A stretch of 64,000 nt of DNA from Mycobacterium branderi. GTDB taxonomy: Bacteria; Actinomycetota; Actinomycetes; Mycobacteriales; Mycobacteriaceae. Position numbers and translations under genes: made by a program. Position 1 is the first letter of the stretch; every line of letters begins with the position of its first letter. The DNA lies in NCBI RefSeq assembly GCF_010728725.1, contig NZ_AP022606.1, positions 4,216,001 to 4,280,000 of the forward strand. Direction: 5' to 3'. Under the pieces are notes generated by a model. That model was not told the DNA's origin. It searched no databases and saw only the letters and a list, made by a program, of their open reading frames with translations. Shown here piece after piece: positions 30,306 to 41,203 of the stretch.

Positions 30306-31805
30306 ATGAGGGTGGGCATCGATTTCGGCACAACGCACACGGTCGCGGCGGTCGTCGACCGCGGCAACTACCCCGTGGCGTCGTTCGACGGGTCCGACAC
30401 CTGGCCGTCGCTCATCGCCGCCAACGAGGACGGCGAACTGCGCTTCGGTTTGGATGCGGCCGCGGTGCGCCACCAGCCCGGCTGGTCGGTGCTGCGCTCG
30501 TTCAAGCGGCTGCTCGGCGACGCCGGGCCCCGTACCACGGTCGAGCTGGCCGGGCGCCGCTACCGGCTCGCCGACCTGTTCGCGCGCTTTTTGACCCAAC
30601 TGAAAACCGATCTGGAACAACGCTCCAACGTCGACCTGACGCCGGGCGAGCGGATCGAGGCCGCAATCAGCGTCCCGGCCAACGCGTCGAGCGCCCAACG
30701 CTTCTTGACCCTCGATGCATTCGCGCAGGCGGGCTTCGAGGTCATCGCGCTGCTCAACGAGCCGTCGGCGGCGGGCTTCGAGTATGCCCACCGCTACCGC
30801 TCGACGATCACCGCCAGGCGCGAGTATGTGCTGATCTACGACCTCGGCGGCGGAACCTTCGACGCGTCGCTGCTGAAGATGACCGGCCGCCACAACGAGG
30901 TGATCACCAGCGAGGGCATCCAGCGCCTCGGCGGCGACGACTTCGACGAGGCCATCCTCGAACTCGTCCGCACCGGCGGCAAACTCGGCCCACTCGACCA
31001 CACCGCCCGGCACCTGCTGCTCGAAGAGTGCACCAGCCGCAAGGAAGCCGTCGGCCCGAACACCCGCCGCTTCCTGGTCGATCTCGACGCGGTCGGCAAG
31101 CCGCCGTTCTCCTGCCCGATCGACGACGTCTACGCGGCCTGCGCGCCGCTGGTCGACAAGACCATGACGGCCCTCTCGCACGTGCTGGAGGACCTCGAGT
31201 GGTCGGAGGTGGCCGGCATCTATGTGGTGGGCGGCGCGGGCAGCTTCCCGCTGGTCGCGCGGATGCTGCGGGCGTCGTTCGACGAGAAGCGCGTCAAACG
31301 CTCACCGCACCCGTTCGCGGCGACCGCCATCGGCCTGGCCGCATTCCTCGACAAAGAAGCGGGATTCGCGCTCTCCGAGCGTCTTTCGCGGCATTTCGGC
31401 GTGTTTCGTGAGGCGCACGCCGGCGAGGACGTCAGCTTCGACCCGATCGTGTCCAAGGGCGTGCAGCTGCCCACAGACGGCCAGTCCCCGCTCGTCGTCA
31501 CGCGAAGCTACCGCGCGGCGCACAACATCGGCCACTTCCGGTTCGTCGAGTGCAGCCGGCTGCGCGACGGCCACCCCGACGGCGACGTCACGCCATACGA
31601 CCCGGTCTTCTTCCCGTTCGACCCCGAGCTCAACGACGAGCCCGACCTCCGGCGGCGGCCGGTCAGCCGGCGCGACGACGGACCCGACGTCGAAGAGCGC
31701 TACGTCGTCACGCCGGGCGGAGCCGTCGAGGTCACCCTCACCACGCGACCCGATCGGTTGACTCGTACGTTCCGGCTCGCGCGCCACGGCCCCGCCAGCG
31801 CGTGA
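30306..31805 (+). CDS. Hsp70-family (DnaK-like) protein lacking the C-terminal lid
   Basis: 499 residues with the actin/Hsp70 ATPase fold: phosphate 1 GIDFGTTHT (about 4-12), phosphate 2 YDLGGGTFDASLL, and adenosine-side VVGGAGSFPLVARML. A short beta-rich segment follows in place of the substrate-binding domain (about 380-499), and the helical lid of DnaK is absent. It is clearly a divergent paralogue, not the housekeeping DnaK. TAAGCT (30292-30297) could be its -10. Its last codons overlap the acyltransferase-like gene (GTGA), so the two are coupled. This pair is not at this position in M. tuberculosis. Confidence 0.87.
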   Translation: MRVGIDFGTTHTVAAVVDRGNYPVASFDGSDTWPSLIAANEDGELRFGLDAAAVRHQPGWSVLRSFKRLLGDAGPRTTVELAGRRYRLADLFARFLTQLKTDLEQRSNVDLTPGERIEAAISVPANASSAQRFLTLDAFAQAGFEVIALLNEPSAAGFEYAHRYRSTITARREYVLIYDLGGGTFDASLLKMTGRHNEVITSEGIQRLGGDDFDEAILELVRTGGKLGPLDHTARHLLLEECTSRKEAVGPNTRRFLVDLDAVGKPPFSCPIDDVYAACAPLVDKTMTALSHVLEDLEWSEVAGIYVVGGAGSFPLVARMLRASFDEKRVKRSPHPFAATAIGLAAFLDKEAGFALSERLSRHFGVFREAHAGEDVSFDPIVSKGVQLPTDGQSPLVVTRSYRAAHNIGHFRFVECSRLRDGHPDGDVTPYDPVFFPFDPELNDEPDLRRRPVSRRDDGPDVEERYVVTPGGAVEVTLTTRPDRLTRTFRLARHGPASA

Positions 31806-33283
31806 GATACCTGCCCGGCTGGGCAGCGGCGCTGGTTGCCGGCGCATTGCCGGCGTTCGCCTTCCCTGCGCCCTCCTGGTGGTGGCTGGCCTGGTTCGTG
31901 CTCGTCCCGTTGCTACTCGTCGTGCGCGCCGCGCCGACGCCCGTCGACGCCGCCGTGCGGGCGTGGTGCGGCCTGATCGGCTACGTGCTGAGCACCCAAT
32001 ATTGGCTGCTGCCCGTTAGCGGGCCCGCGCTGGTGCTGATGGCCGTTGGTGTGGGGGCACTGTGGCTGCCGTGGGGCTGGGCGGCGCATCGATTGCTGTC
32101 GCGATCGCCACCGGCCGCGCTGCTCGTCCTACCCAGTGCGTGGGTGGCGGGCGAGGCGGTGCGGTCCTTGCCGGGTCTGGGCGGTCCGTGGGCTGCGCTG
32201 GGCGCCTCGCAGTGGAACCAGCCCGCGACGGCGGCCTCGGCAGCCGTCGGCGGCATGTGGCTGACAAGCTTCCTGATCGTCGCGGTGAACACGGCGATCG
32301 CCAGCGTGATTCTGCAGCGGCGCCGCGCGGTCCCCCTGGTCACGGCGGTGGTGTGCGCAGGCCTCGGCCCAGCCTGGTTGGTGCTGGGGCCGGCGCCTAC
32401 GGCGGGCGCGACGGCACGGGTGGCGCTGGTGCAGCCGGGTGTCGTCGACGACTCCGCCGCCCGGCAAGCAGCCTCCGAAGCGTTGACCGCGACGCTGGCG
32501 GGCCAGCGCCTTGACCTCGTCGTCTGGGGCGAGAGCAGCGTCGGCGCCGACCCGGGCGGCCACCCCGAGGTCGCGCAGCGGCTGTCCGACCTGTCCCGAC
32601 GGGTCGGTGCCTACCTGCTGGTCAACGTCGACGCGCCCGCCGCGAGCGGCGGGATCTACAAGTCTGCGGTGCTGGTCGGGCCGACCGGATTGCTGGGTTT
32701 CTACCGCAAGACTCGGCTGGTGCCGTTCGGCGAATACGTGCCGCTGCGGCCGCTGCTCGGCTGGCTCACCCGGCACACCAAGGCTGCCGCCGAAGACCGC
32801 CGCAGCGGCGACGGACCCGTCGTGCTGCACGCCGGCTCACTCGCACTCGGGCCGTTGATCAGTTTCGAAGCGATCTTCCCCGACCTCCCGCGCCGCGAAG
32901 TTCAACGCGGCGCCGAGCTGCTTGCCTACCAGACGTCGACGTCGACGTTTCAGGGAAGCTGGGCCCAGCCGCAGTTGGCGGCGGCGGTGGCGATGCGCGC
33001 GATCGAAGTGGGCCATCCGGCGGTGCATGCCGGATTGTCCGGCGACAGTTCGGCTTTCGACGCGCGCGGCCGCACACTCGCCTGGCGTTCGTCGAGCTAT
33101 CGCGGTGTGGTCGTCGTCGACGTTCCGCTCGGATCGAACACCACTGTGTACCAACGGCTGGGTGATTGGCTGCCGGCGTTGGCATTTACGATCCTCGCCG
33201 GCGCCGGAGTCGTGGCTATCGTGCGGTCGCGCGGCTCAAGGAGTGGTGTGCACGATCAACACGTCGACCTTGGCCCGCCGTGA
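31802..33283 (+). CDS. Apolipoprotein N-acyltransferase homologue with Cys-to-Ser nucleophile (Lnt2-like)
   Basis: 493 residues: about seven N-terminal membrane helices (to about 205) and a nitrilase-fold domain. Lnt needs Glu, Lys and Cys. Glu244 (VVWGESS) and Lys303 (FYRKTRLVPFGEY) are present. The nucleophile position reads ISFEAIFP, with Ser354 encoded by AGT at 32861-32863, where active enzymes have ICYE-type sequence. A second mycobacterial Lnt homologue with the same Cys-to-Ser change is known in BCG (the Rv2262c region) and is reported not to replace Lnt. The protein may be inactive, or use Ser or an altered chemistry. GTG 31802 overlaps the Hsp70-like stop. The 3' end overlaps the convergent USP gene by 48 bp. 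Confidence 0.85.
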   Translation: MRYLPGWAAALVAGALPAFAFPAPSWWWLAWFVLVPLLLVVRAAPTPVDAAVRAWCGLIGYVLSTQYWLLPVSGPALVLMAVGVGALWLPWGWAAHRLLSRSPPAALLVLPSAWVAGEAVRSLPGLGGPWAALGASQWNQPATAASAAVGGMWLTSFLIVAVNTAIASVILQRRRAVPLVTAVVCAGLGPAWLVLGPAPTAGATARVALVQPGVVDDSAARQAASEALTATLAGQRLDLVVWGESSVGADPGGHPEVAQRLSDLSRRVGAYLLVNVDAPAASGGIYKSAVLVGPTGLLGFYRKTRLVPFGEYVPLRPLLGWLTRHTKAAAEDRRSGDGPVVLHAGSLALGPLISFEAIFPDLPRREVQRGAELLAYQTSTSTFQGSWAQPQLAAAVAMRAIEVGHPAVHAGLSGDSSAFDARGRTLAWRSSSYRGVVVVDVPLGSNTTVYQRLGDWLPALAFTILAGAGVVAIVRSRGSRSGVHDQHVDLGPP

Positions 33284-33679
33284 GACGTTGGCCGGCACCG
33301 ATCCCAGGAGCCGGCCGGCGATCGTGCTCAAGCCGACGTTTCCGACCACCAGCAGGTCGGCGTTGACTTCTTCGGCGAGGCCGACCAGCGCGTCGACCGG
33401 GGCACCGACGACCGATCGCTCCTCGATGTTCTTGGCGCCTGCGGCGTGCGCCCGGTCTTTGGCCTCGCGCAGGATCGCGTAAATCGGCGCGCTGCCCGAC
33501 ACCTTGTAGCTTTCGTCCTTCAAGACGTCGGCGGCCCGCGGGTCCTCGTGCTGGGGCAGGTACGCCGTCGCGATGATCAGCTTCGCGTCCGCCCCGGCGA
33601 TGTTGCCTGCCCGGTCGACCGCGCGCAGCGATGAGTCCGAGCCGTCGGTTCCCACCACCACGGTCTTATAGGCGCTCAT
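33236..33679 (-). CDS. Universal stress protein, TB15.3 / Rv1636 type
   Basis: 147-residue single-domain USP. The nucleotide-binding loop VVGNVGLSTIAGRLLGSVP has the G2xG9xG(S/T) pattern of ATP-binding USPs. The M. tuberculosis orthologue Rv1636 binds cAMP, so this protein may buffer or respond to cAMP from the two cyclases in this window. ATG 33679 follows GGGAGG. A TACTGT -10-like box on the minus strand (33717-33722) would give a leader of about 30 nt. The 275-bp gap 33680-33954 holds this promoter and the next gene's ribosome-binding site; nothing else is recognised. Confidence 0.95.
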   Translation of the reverse strand: MSAYKTVVVGTDGSDSSLRAVDRAGNIAGADAKLIIATAYLPQHEDPRAADVLKDESYKVSGSAPIYAILREAKDRAHAAGAKNIEERSVVGAPVDALVGLAEEVNADLLVVGNVGLSTIAGRLLGSVPANVSRRAKVDVLIVHTTP

Positions 33680-33954
33680 TTACCCTCCCAGGTGTCGGTT
33701 GCTACGCCAACCCAAGACAGTATCGCTTTGCCGGATGCCAGGGTTGGATTTGCGACACACCACGCAGGCGGCCATGACCGGTGTGATCCAGCCCCGCGAC
33801 TGGCGCTGTGGCGCCTGCCGCGGTCGAAGGGGTCTCGATGTGACTGGGATACCCTGCCCACCAGTGCATTTCACTAGGCAGTGCCGCCACGGGCCAGCGG
33901 GCGTGGTTGATCGGCCCCACTATTGGTAATGAGGTTCACCACAGGAGCCTTACA

Positions 33955-35532
33955 GTGACAGGAATTATGGCTGCCCCGATAGTCGACGAGCCCGCGGCCG
34001 CGATCGCCCCCAGCGGTCCGCGCCCGCGGCCCCGCGGCAGGGTCCTCGACCCGTTGCTGATTGCGCTGCTCGCGGCCGTCCTCAGCGGCGCTGCGGCCAG
34101 CCGGCCGTCGTTGTGGTTCGACGAGGGGGCGACGATCTCGGCGTCGGCGAGCCGCTCGTTGTCCCAGCTGTGGCGGCTGCTGGGACATATCGACGCCGTG
34201 CACGGGCTGTATTACCTGCTGATGCACGGCTGGTTCGCGGTGTTTCCGCCGACGGAATTCTGGTCGCGGGTGCCGAGCGCGCTGGCTGTGGGCGCGGCCG
34301 CGGCGGGTGTGGTTGTCTTCGCCAGGCAGTTTTCGCCGCGCAGCACCGCGGTCTGCGCGGGCATCGTGTTCGCGATCTTGCCCCGGGTGACGTGGGCAGG
34401 TATCGAAGCTCGCCCCTATGCGCTGGAAGCGACTGCCGCCGTGTGGCTGACGGTCTTGTTCATCGTGTCGGCGCGACGCAACCGGCCGTGGCTGTGGCTG
34501 CTCTACATGCTGGCGTTGATGCTGTCGATTCTGTTGAGCATCAACCTGTCGCTGCTGGTGTTGGTCTACGCCGCGGCGCAGCCGCTGCTCGCGCGCGGGA
34601 AGCCCGCCGTTATCTGGTGGACGGCCACTTCGTTGGGCGCGCTGGCGCTCATGGCGCCATTCGTGGTGTTCGCCCACAGCCAGGTTTGGCAGGTCAAGTG
34701 GATCACGACGCTGAAGCGGAACCTGTTCCTCGATGTCGTGCATCGCCAGTATTTCGACCACAGCGTCCCGTTCGCCATTCTCGCCGGCGTGGTGGTAATC
34801 GCGGCCATCACGCTTCGGCTGGCCGGCCGTGCGGCTCCGGCGGGCGATATGCGTCGCCTGCTGATCATCTGCGTCGCCTGGATCGTCCTGCCCACGGGCG
34901 TGATCCTGATCTACTCGGTGTTCGGCGAACCGATCTACTACCCGCGCTACCTGATCCTCACCGCGCCTGCTGCCGCCGTCGTGCTGGCCGTCTGCATCGT
35001 CACCATCGCCCGCGGGCCGTGGGCGATCGCCGGCGTACTGATCCTGTTCGCGGCGGCCGCGTTCCCGAATTACCTTTTCACCCAACGCGGTCCGTATGCG
35101 AAAGAAGGCTGGGACTACAGCCAGGTGGCCGACGTCATCACCGCTCACGCGTCGCCCGGTGACTGCCTGCTGGTCGACAACACCGTGCGCTGGTTGCCCG
35201 GGCCGATCCGCGCGCTTCTGGCGACCCGGCCGGCGGCCTTCGCGCCGTTGGCCGACGTCGAACGCGGCGCCTATGGACCCGATCACGGCACGCTGTGGGA
35301 CGGTCATGTCGCAGTGTGGCTGGTACTGCCCCGGTTGGCCAAATGCACTACAGTGTGGACGATTTCGAGTCGTGACAAGACGCTGCCCGACCACCAGAGC
35401 GGCAGGTCGCTTGCCCCTGGGCCGCTGTTGGGACATGCGCCGGCCTATCAATTCGCGGGCGAACTCGGCTTCCACATCGTCGAACGCTGGCAATTCCATT
35501 ACGCGCAGGTGACGAAATCCATTCGGGGCTAG
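33955..35532 (+). CDS. GT-C family mannosyltransferase, Rv1635c / CapA type
   Basis: 525-residue polytopic glycosyltransferase of the GT-C superfamily, with about 10-11 membrane helices between 30 and 400 and a C-terminal extracytoplasmic domain. The conserved acidic motif SLWFDEGATIS follows the first helix, as in polyprenyl-phosphate-mannose-dependent enzymes. The orthologue Rv1635c adds the first mannose cap to lipoarabinomannan, so the same role is likely. GTG 33955 is chosen because AGGAG (33943-33947) lies 7 nt before it; ATG 33967 is an alternative. Adjacent to the USP gene as in M. tuberculosis. Confidence 0.9.
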   Translation: MTGIMAAPIVDEPAAAIAPSGPRPRPRGRVLDPLLIALLAAVLSGAAASRPSLWFDEGATISASASRSLSQLWRLLGHIDAVHGLYYLLMHGWFAVFPPTEFWSRVPSALAVGAAAAGVVVFARQFSPRSTAVCAGIVFAILPRVTWAGIEARPYALEATAAVWLTVLFIVSARRNRPWLWLLYMLALMLSILLSINLSLLVLVYAAAQPLLARGKPAVIWWTATSLGALALMAPFVVFAHSQVWQVKWITTLKRNLFLDVVHRQYFDHSVPFAILAGVVVIAAITLRLAGRAAPAGDMRRLLIICVAWIVLPTGVILIYSVFGEPIYYPRYLILTAPAAAVVLAVCIVTIARGPWAIAGVLILFAAAAFPNYLFTQRGPYAKEGWDYSQVADVITAHASPGDCLLVDNTVRWLPGPIRALLATRPAAFAPLADVERGAYGPDHGTLWDGHVAVWLVLPRLAKCTTVWTISSRDKTLPDHQSGRSLAPGPLLGHAPAYQFAGELGFHIVERWQFHYAQVTKSIRG

Positions 35533-35547
35533 CGGGTCCGGCCGTAC

Positions 35548-35567
35548 CGCGAGCGTGCACGCTCGCG
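35548..35567. repeat. 20-bp perfect palindrome in a convergent intergenic gap
   Basis: CGCGAGCGTGCACGCTCGCG is fully self-complementary. It lies between the 3' ends of the mannosyltransferase (35532) and the HTH67 gene (35604), next to repeat copy B. It could form a very stable hairpin in either transcript; there is no T tract. Confidence 0.6.
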
Positions 35568-35570
35568 CTG

Positions 35571-35603
35571 GGCGATCGCAACCGCGGTGCAGCCGTTGTT
35601 GAT
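35571..35603 (+). repeat. Copy B of the dispersed intergenic repeat
   Basis: Starts GGCGATCGCAACCGCGGTGC and then AGCCG. It shares the GGCGATCGC core and GCGG..AGC spacing with copies at 86-124 and 44298-44332. It follows the 20-bp palindrome directly. Confidence 0.5.
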
Positions 35604-36473
35604 TTAGCGGGCCTGGCCGTGCCGCGGACCGAATACCCCGGCGGGAAACACTTCCGCGGCCCGGACGGCCTCACGGATCACCGCCGCGAAGCCGATCAGC
35701 TCGTCGGCCTCATCCGCCGACAATGCCCGCCACGGCGCATATCCCAACTCGTCGGTCAGATCCTCGATTTTGGAGCGGAGTTCGGTGCCGGCCGGCGACA
35801 ACTCGCCTGCAGCGCGCATGATCCCGCGCGCAATCAAGTCCTCGGTGACCGCAGTCCACTCGTCGGTGCTCCACCCTCGCAACCGCCTGGCGGATTCGGC
35901 GCTGAAGCCGATTCCCGTTGCGGTATGGGTGATTAACGCCTCCAGTCCGCTCAGTCCCTCGGTGACCAGGACAGCGATGTGCCCGTCGCCGCGGTACTCG
36001 CGCAACAACGTGATGGCGTGCCACAGCTGCACGACGGGAACGTCCGGCCACGGCAGTTCGGCGTGGCCCGCGTAGAGGGGCCGGCCGTCGGCGTTGGGAA
36101 TCGACTCGGCGACACGGCGCAGCAGCGACGCGGCGCGCGCCAATTCCCTTGACTCGCTGAGTTGTTCACCGAGCACCCGGGGCAGTGCTGTCGCGACGAT
36201 CTCGTAGCGAACCCGGGTCACCGTCTGCGGCGACGCCAGCTCCCAGGCGGCCGGTATCGCGCTGGCCACCAGCCGCGGGTTGAAGTTATAAAACGTCGCC
36301 GCAACGACATTCGCCGGCACAGCGCCCATCGGCGCGGAGCGGCTGGCGAAATAATGGGTGCGGAAATCCAGGCCGAGGTCGCCGAACTTCTCGTTGGCGT
36401 CCGGCACGAAGTAGACCAGCGCGTGCACGGCGTCTAGAGAGCGAGTCAGCCGTCCGGCGGCGAAGGCGTCCAC
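35604..36473 (-). CDS. SCO6745-family (HTH_67-like) helical protein
   Basis: 289-residue soluble, largely helical protein. The N-terminal FVPDANEKFGDLGLDFRTHYFASRSAPMG and central PLYAGHAELPWPDVPVVQLWHAITLLREYRGD-type segments are hallmarks of the SCO6745 family. Those actinobacterial proteins have a predicted winged-helix fold and no known reaction. The C-terminal 90 residues (WSTDEWTAVTEDLIARGIM) look like a winged helix. It starts 9 bp after the MFS gene and is likely expressed with uvrB and the transporter. It is not at this position in M. tuberculosis. Confidence 0.75.
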   Translation of the reverse strand: MDAFAAGRLTRSLDAVHALVYFVPDANEKFGDLGLDFRTHYFASRSAPMGAVPANVVAATFYNFNPRLVASAIPAAWELASPQTVTRVRYEIVATALPRVLGEQLSESRELARAASLLRRVAESIPNADGRPLYAGHAELPWPDVPVVQLWHAITLLREYRGDGHIAVLVTEGLSGLEALITHTATGIGFSAESARRLRGWSTDEWTAVTEDLIARGIMRAAGELSPAGTELRSKIEDLTDELGYAPWRALSADEADELIGFAAVIREAVRAAEVFPAGVFGPRHGQAR

Positions 36474-36482
36474 GGCACGACC

Positions 36483-37879
36483 CTAACTCTGGCCGCGAGT
36501 GGCCCGGTAGGAGGCCAGCACACCGAGTGCGGCCAGCACCGCGAACACCGCGAACAGCCATCGGGCCGCCATGACTGCCCCGCCCCCGGCGCTGTTGACC
36601 ACCACACCGGCCAGTCCGGCGCCGAATGCTCCCGAGATCAGCTGCACGACGTTGATGGCGGCTGCCGCCTCGCCGCCTTCGCCGGGATCGTCGACGCAGT
36701 CCATCGCCCACGCCGACAAGTGCGGCCAGGCCACGCCGATCCCGGCCCCGGTGACCAGCAACGCGAACGCCCAGACTGCGACGACGCCGAGCGGCGCATT
36801 GTCGACCTGGGTGATCGCGCCCAGCCCCAGGCCGACCGCCATGACCAGCGGGGCGGCCGCGACGACACGGGCAACAACGCGTGGGCTGTTCAGCGATGCG
36901 CTGACGATCTCGCTGACGGTCCAGCCGACCGCCAGCGCGGCCCCGAGAAAGCCGGCGACCACCGGAGTCAGGTGGGCCAGTCGCTGACCGAAAAGCGGCA
37001 CATACATGTCGACCATGGCGGCGGCCATCAGCAACGTCAGGGTCACGTAGATCCACTTCAGCGGCCCCGGACCAAAAGCGCTGGGCGGCAGCACGGCTGA
37101 GGACACCCGCCGATCGACGACAAGGAACAGCCCAGCCAGCAGCAGGCTGGCAACGAGCAGTCCGGCGGTCGCGACGTTGTTGTGCGGAACTTCGGCGACG
37201 CTGACCGCCAGCGCGGCAGTGCCGAGCAACAGCAGCGACCACACCGGCACCTTGAGCGTCGGCGGCGCGTTGCCCCGGTCGACCCGGCCCGCAGCCAGCA
37301 CGACCGGGACCAGCAGGCCCATCGCCGCGGTGAGTACCGCCATCGCGCCGAACGCCCAGCGCCACAGGCCGAACTGGGCGAAAAAGCCGCCCATCGCCGG
37401 CCCGACCACCGTGGCGACTCCCCACATGGCCGACACCAGCGCCGACGCCCGAGTCCACAGCTCACGCGGCAGCGCGGCGTTGATCACCGCATAGCCCAAA
37501 CCGGCCAGCAGGCCGCCGGCCGCGCCCTGCAGGGTGCGGCCGGCCACCAGGACTTCCATGCTGGGGGCCGCGGCGCATACCAGGCTGCCGAGCGCGAACA
37601 CCACCAGTCCCAACAAGTACGACCGGCGGGCCCCGATCCGCTGCAGCGCGGTGTAGACGGTGGTGGCCGCCACCACCGACCCCACCAAATACAGCGTGGT
37701 CACCCAGGCGTACAGCCGCTCGCCGCCAATGTCGGCGACGGTGCTGGGCAGCAGGCTGATCGTCAGGAACTCGTTGGTGGCGTACAGCGCCACTCCGCCG
37801 GCCAGCAGCGTCGACGTGGCCAGGTATCGGCGGCCTAGCAGTAGCCGCCAACTGCCTGTGCTGGATATCGCGCTGTTGG

Positions 37880-37883
<4 letters not shown>
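36483..37883 (-). CDS. MFS drug efflux transporter, Rv1634 type
   Basis: 466-residue major facilitator with 12-14 membrane helices. Helices 1-5 carry the usual gating patterns, including [21 protein letters not shown] (loop 2-3, basic cluster) and [15 protein letters not shown] (helix 5, antiporter-like). Rv1634 in M. tuberculosis is described as a drug efflux pump. GTG 37883 overlaps the uvrB stop as GTGA, so translation is coupled to uvrB. The exported compound is unknown. Confidence 0.9.
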
Positions 37884-40048
<2,165 letters not shown>

Positions 40049-40054
40049 ACCGAA

Positions 40055-40060
40055 AGCCTA
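40055..40060 (-). promoter_or_regulatory. -10 box for uvrB (leaderless)
   Basis: TAGGCT on the minus strand is followed by 6 nt and the uvrB ATG. A facing box TATCCT (40095-40100, plus) with CCGACA 18 bp upstream serves the DUF402 gene. Confidence 0.5.
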
Positions 40061-40172
40061 GAACCACACACCGACAGGCACTGTTCCCTGCGGTTATCCT
40101 GACGCTATCCATCCGCCGAAGCACGAGACATTCGACCTGGTAGCCCGGACCAACACCGATCCGAAGGGCATC

Positions 40173-40613
40173 GTGCGGGCCGTCGACGAGTACACGGTGC
40201 GCCCCTGGGGCCTGTACATGGCCCGCCCGGCGCCGGGGCGCGCGCAATTCCACTACCTGCAGTCGTGGCTGCTGCCGTCGTTGGGCCTGCGGGCCACCGT
40301 CTTCCACTTCAATCCCGGTCACGAACGCGACCACGACTACTACCTCGACGTCGGCGAGTACACACCGGGCCCGACGGCGTGGCGTTCCGAGGACCACTAC
40401 CTCGACCTGGAGGTCCGCACCGGTATGGGTGCGCAGTTGAGCGATGTCGACGAGCTGCTCGTCGCCGTCCGCCACCATCTGATCAGCCCCGAAGCCGCCG
40501 AGCAGGCGGTGCGGCGTGCGGCCACCGCCGTCGACGGCCTGGCCCGGCACGGCTACGACCTGCAACGCTGGCTGGCAACCCAGGGGATGGAACTGACCTG
40601 GCGCGCTGCGTAG
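40173..40613 (+). CDS. DUF402 family protein (Rv1632c type)
   Basis: 146 residues from GTG 40173. The DUF402 core is clear: FHYLQSWLLPSLGLRATVFHF, WRSEDHYLDLEVRT, and DVDELLVAVRHHL with a C-terminal helix pair. Related DUF402 proteins include nucleotide phosphatases, so an analogous activity is possible. The frame is open back to 40062, and the 22 codons before GTG read like protein (IHPPKHETFDLVARTNTDPK), but there is no ATG, GTG or TTG among them. A TATCCT -10 box ends 6 nt before the ATC at 40107, so initiation at ATC, or a lost start codon, must be considered. Confidence 0.8.
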   Translation: MRAVDEYTVRPWGLYMARPAPGRAQFHYLQSWLLPSLGLRATVFHFNPGHERDHDYYLDVGEYTPGPTAWRSEDHYLDLEVRTGMGAQLSDVDELLVAVRHHLISPEAAEQAVRRAATAVDGLARHGYDLQRWLATQGMELTWRAA

Positions 40614-40642
40614 TGCGCGACGGTCGCGGGTACTTCCCCGAT

Positions 40643-41203
40643 ATGGCACTCACCGAATACCGGCAGAAGCGGCGGTCGGGCCGCAGCCCCGAGCCACGGG
40701 CGCGACGGCGGACGCGACAGCGCCGCGGTGAACCGCACTTCGTCATCCAGCATCACGCGGCCCGCACCGACCACTACGATTTCCGGCTCGAGATCGACGG
40801 CGTGCTCGCATCATGGGCAATACCCAAGGGCCCGTCAACGAACCCGAAGGACAAGCGGATGGCGCGCCGCACCGAGGACCACCCGCTGGATTACGAGGAG
40901 TTCGAGGGCATCATCCCCGAAGGGGAATACGGGGCCGGCGGCGTGATCGTCTGGGACCGCGGCACCTACACCAACGCCAGCGACCAGGAGATGGCGGAGG
41001 GGCTTGACCGCGGGCACCTGTCGTTTCGGCTGAACGGCGAGAAGTTGCGCGGCGGCTACGCGCTCACCCGGATGCGCGGGGGCGATGACGAGGCGTGGCT
41101 GCTGGTCAAACGCAAGGATGACGACGCCGACGCCCGCCGTAACCCGGTGCGCAGCCAGCCCGAATCGGTGCTGTCCGGGCGCACCCTGGACCAGCTGTCG
41201 TGA
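40643..41203 (+). CDS. Stand-alone LigD-type 3'-phosphoesterase
   Basis: 186-residue protein equal to the phosphoesterase domain of bacterial LigD, which trims 3'-ribonucleotides and removes 3'-phosphates. All six catalytic residues of the Pseudomonas domain are kept with the same spacing: His38, His44, Asp46, Arg48 (HHAARTDHYDFRLE), His80 and Tyr84 (DHPLDYEEFEG). The first 30 residues are basic. ATG 40643 is the first start in this region. It overlaps the ligase gene by 4 bp. In M. tuberculosis this domain lies in the middle of one three-domain LigD (Rv0938); here it is a separate gene at the head of a repair operon. Confidence 0.9.
   Translation: MALTEYRQKRRSGRSPEPRARRRTRQRRGEPHFVIQHHAARTDHYDFRLEIDGVLASWAIPKGPSTNPKDKRMARRTEDHPLDYEEFEGIIPEGEYGAGGVIVWDRGTYTNASDQEMAEGLDRGHLSFRLNGEKLRGGYALTRMRGGDDEAWLLVKRKDDDADARRNPVRSQPESVLSGRTLDQLS

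Noticed and set aside
33676..33929. Several 60-75 codon frames in the gap before the mannosyltransferase
   Set aside because: They overlap each other on both strands, have no ribosome-binding sites and no recognisable motifs.
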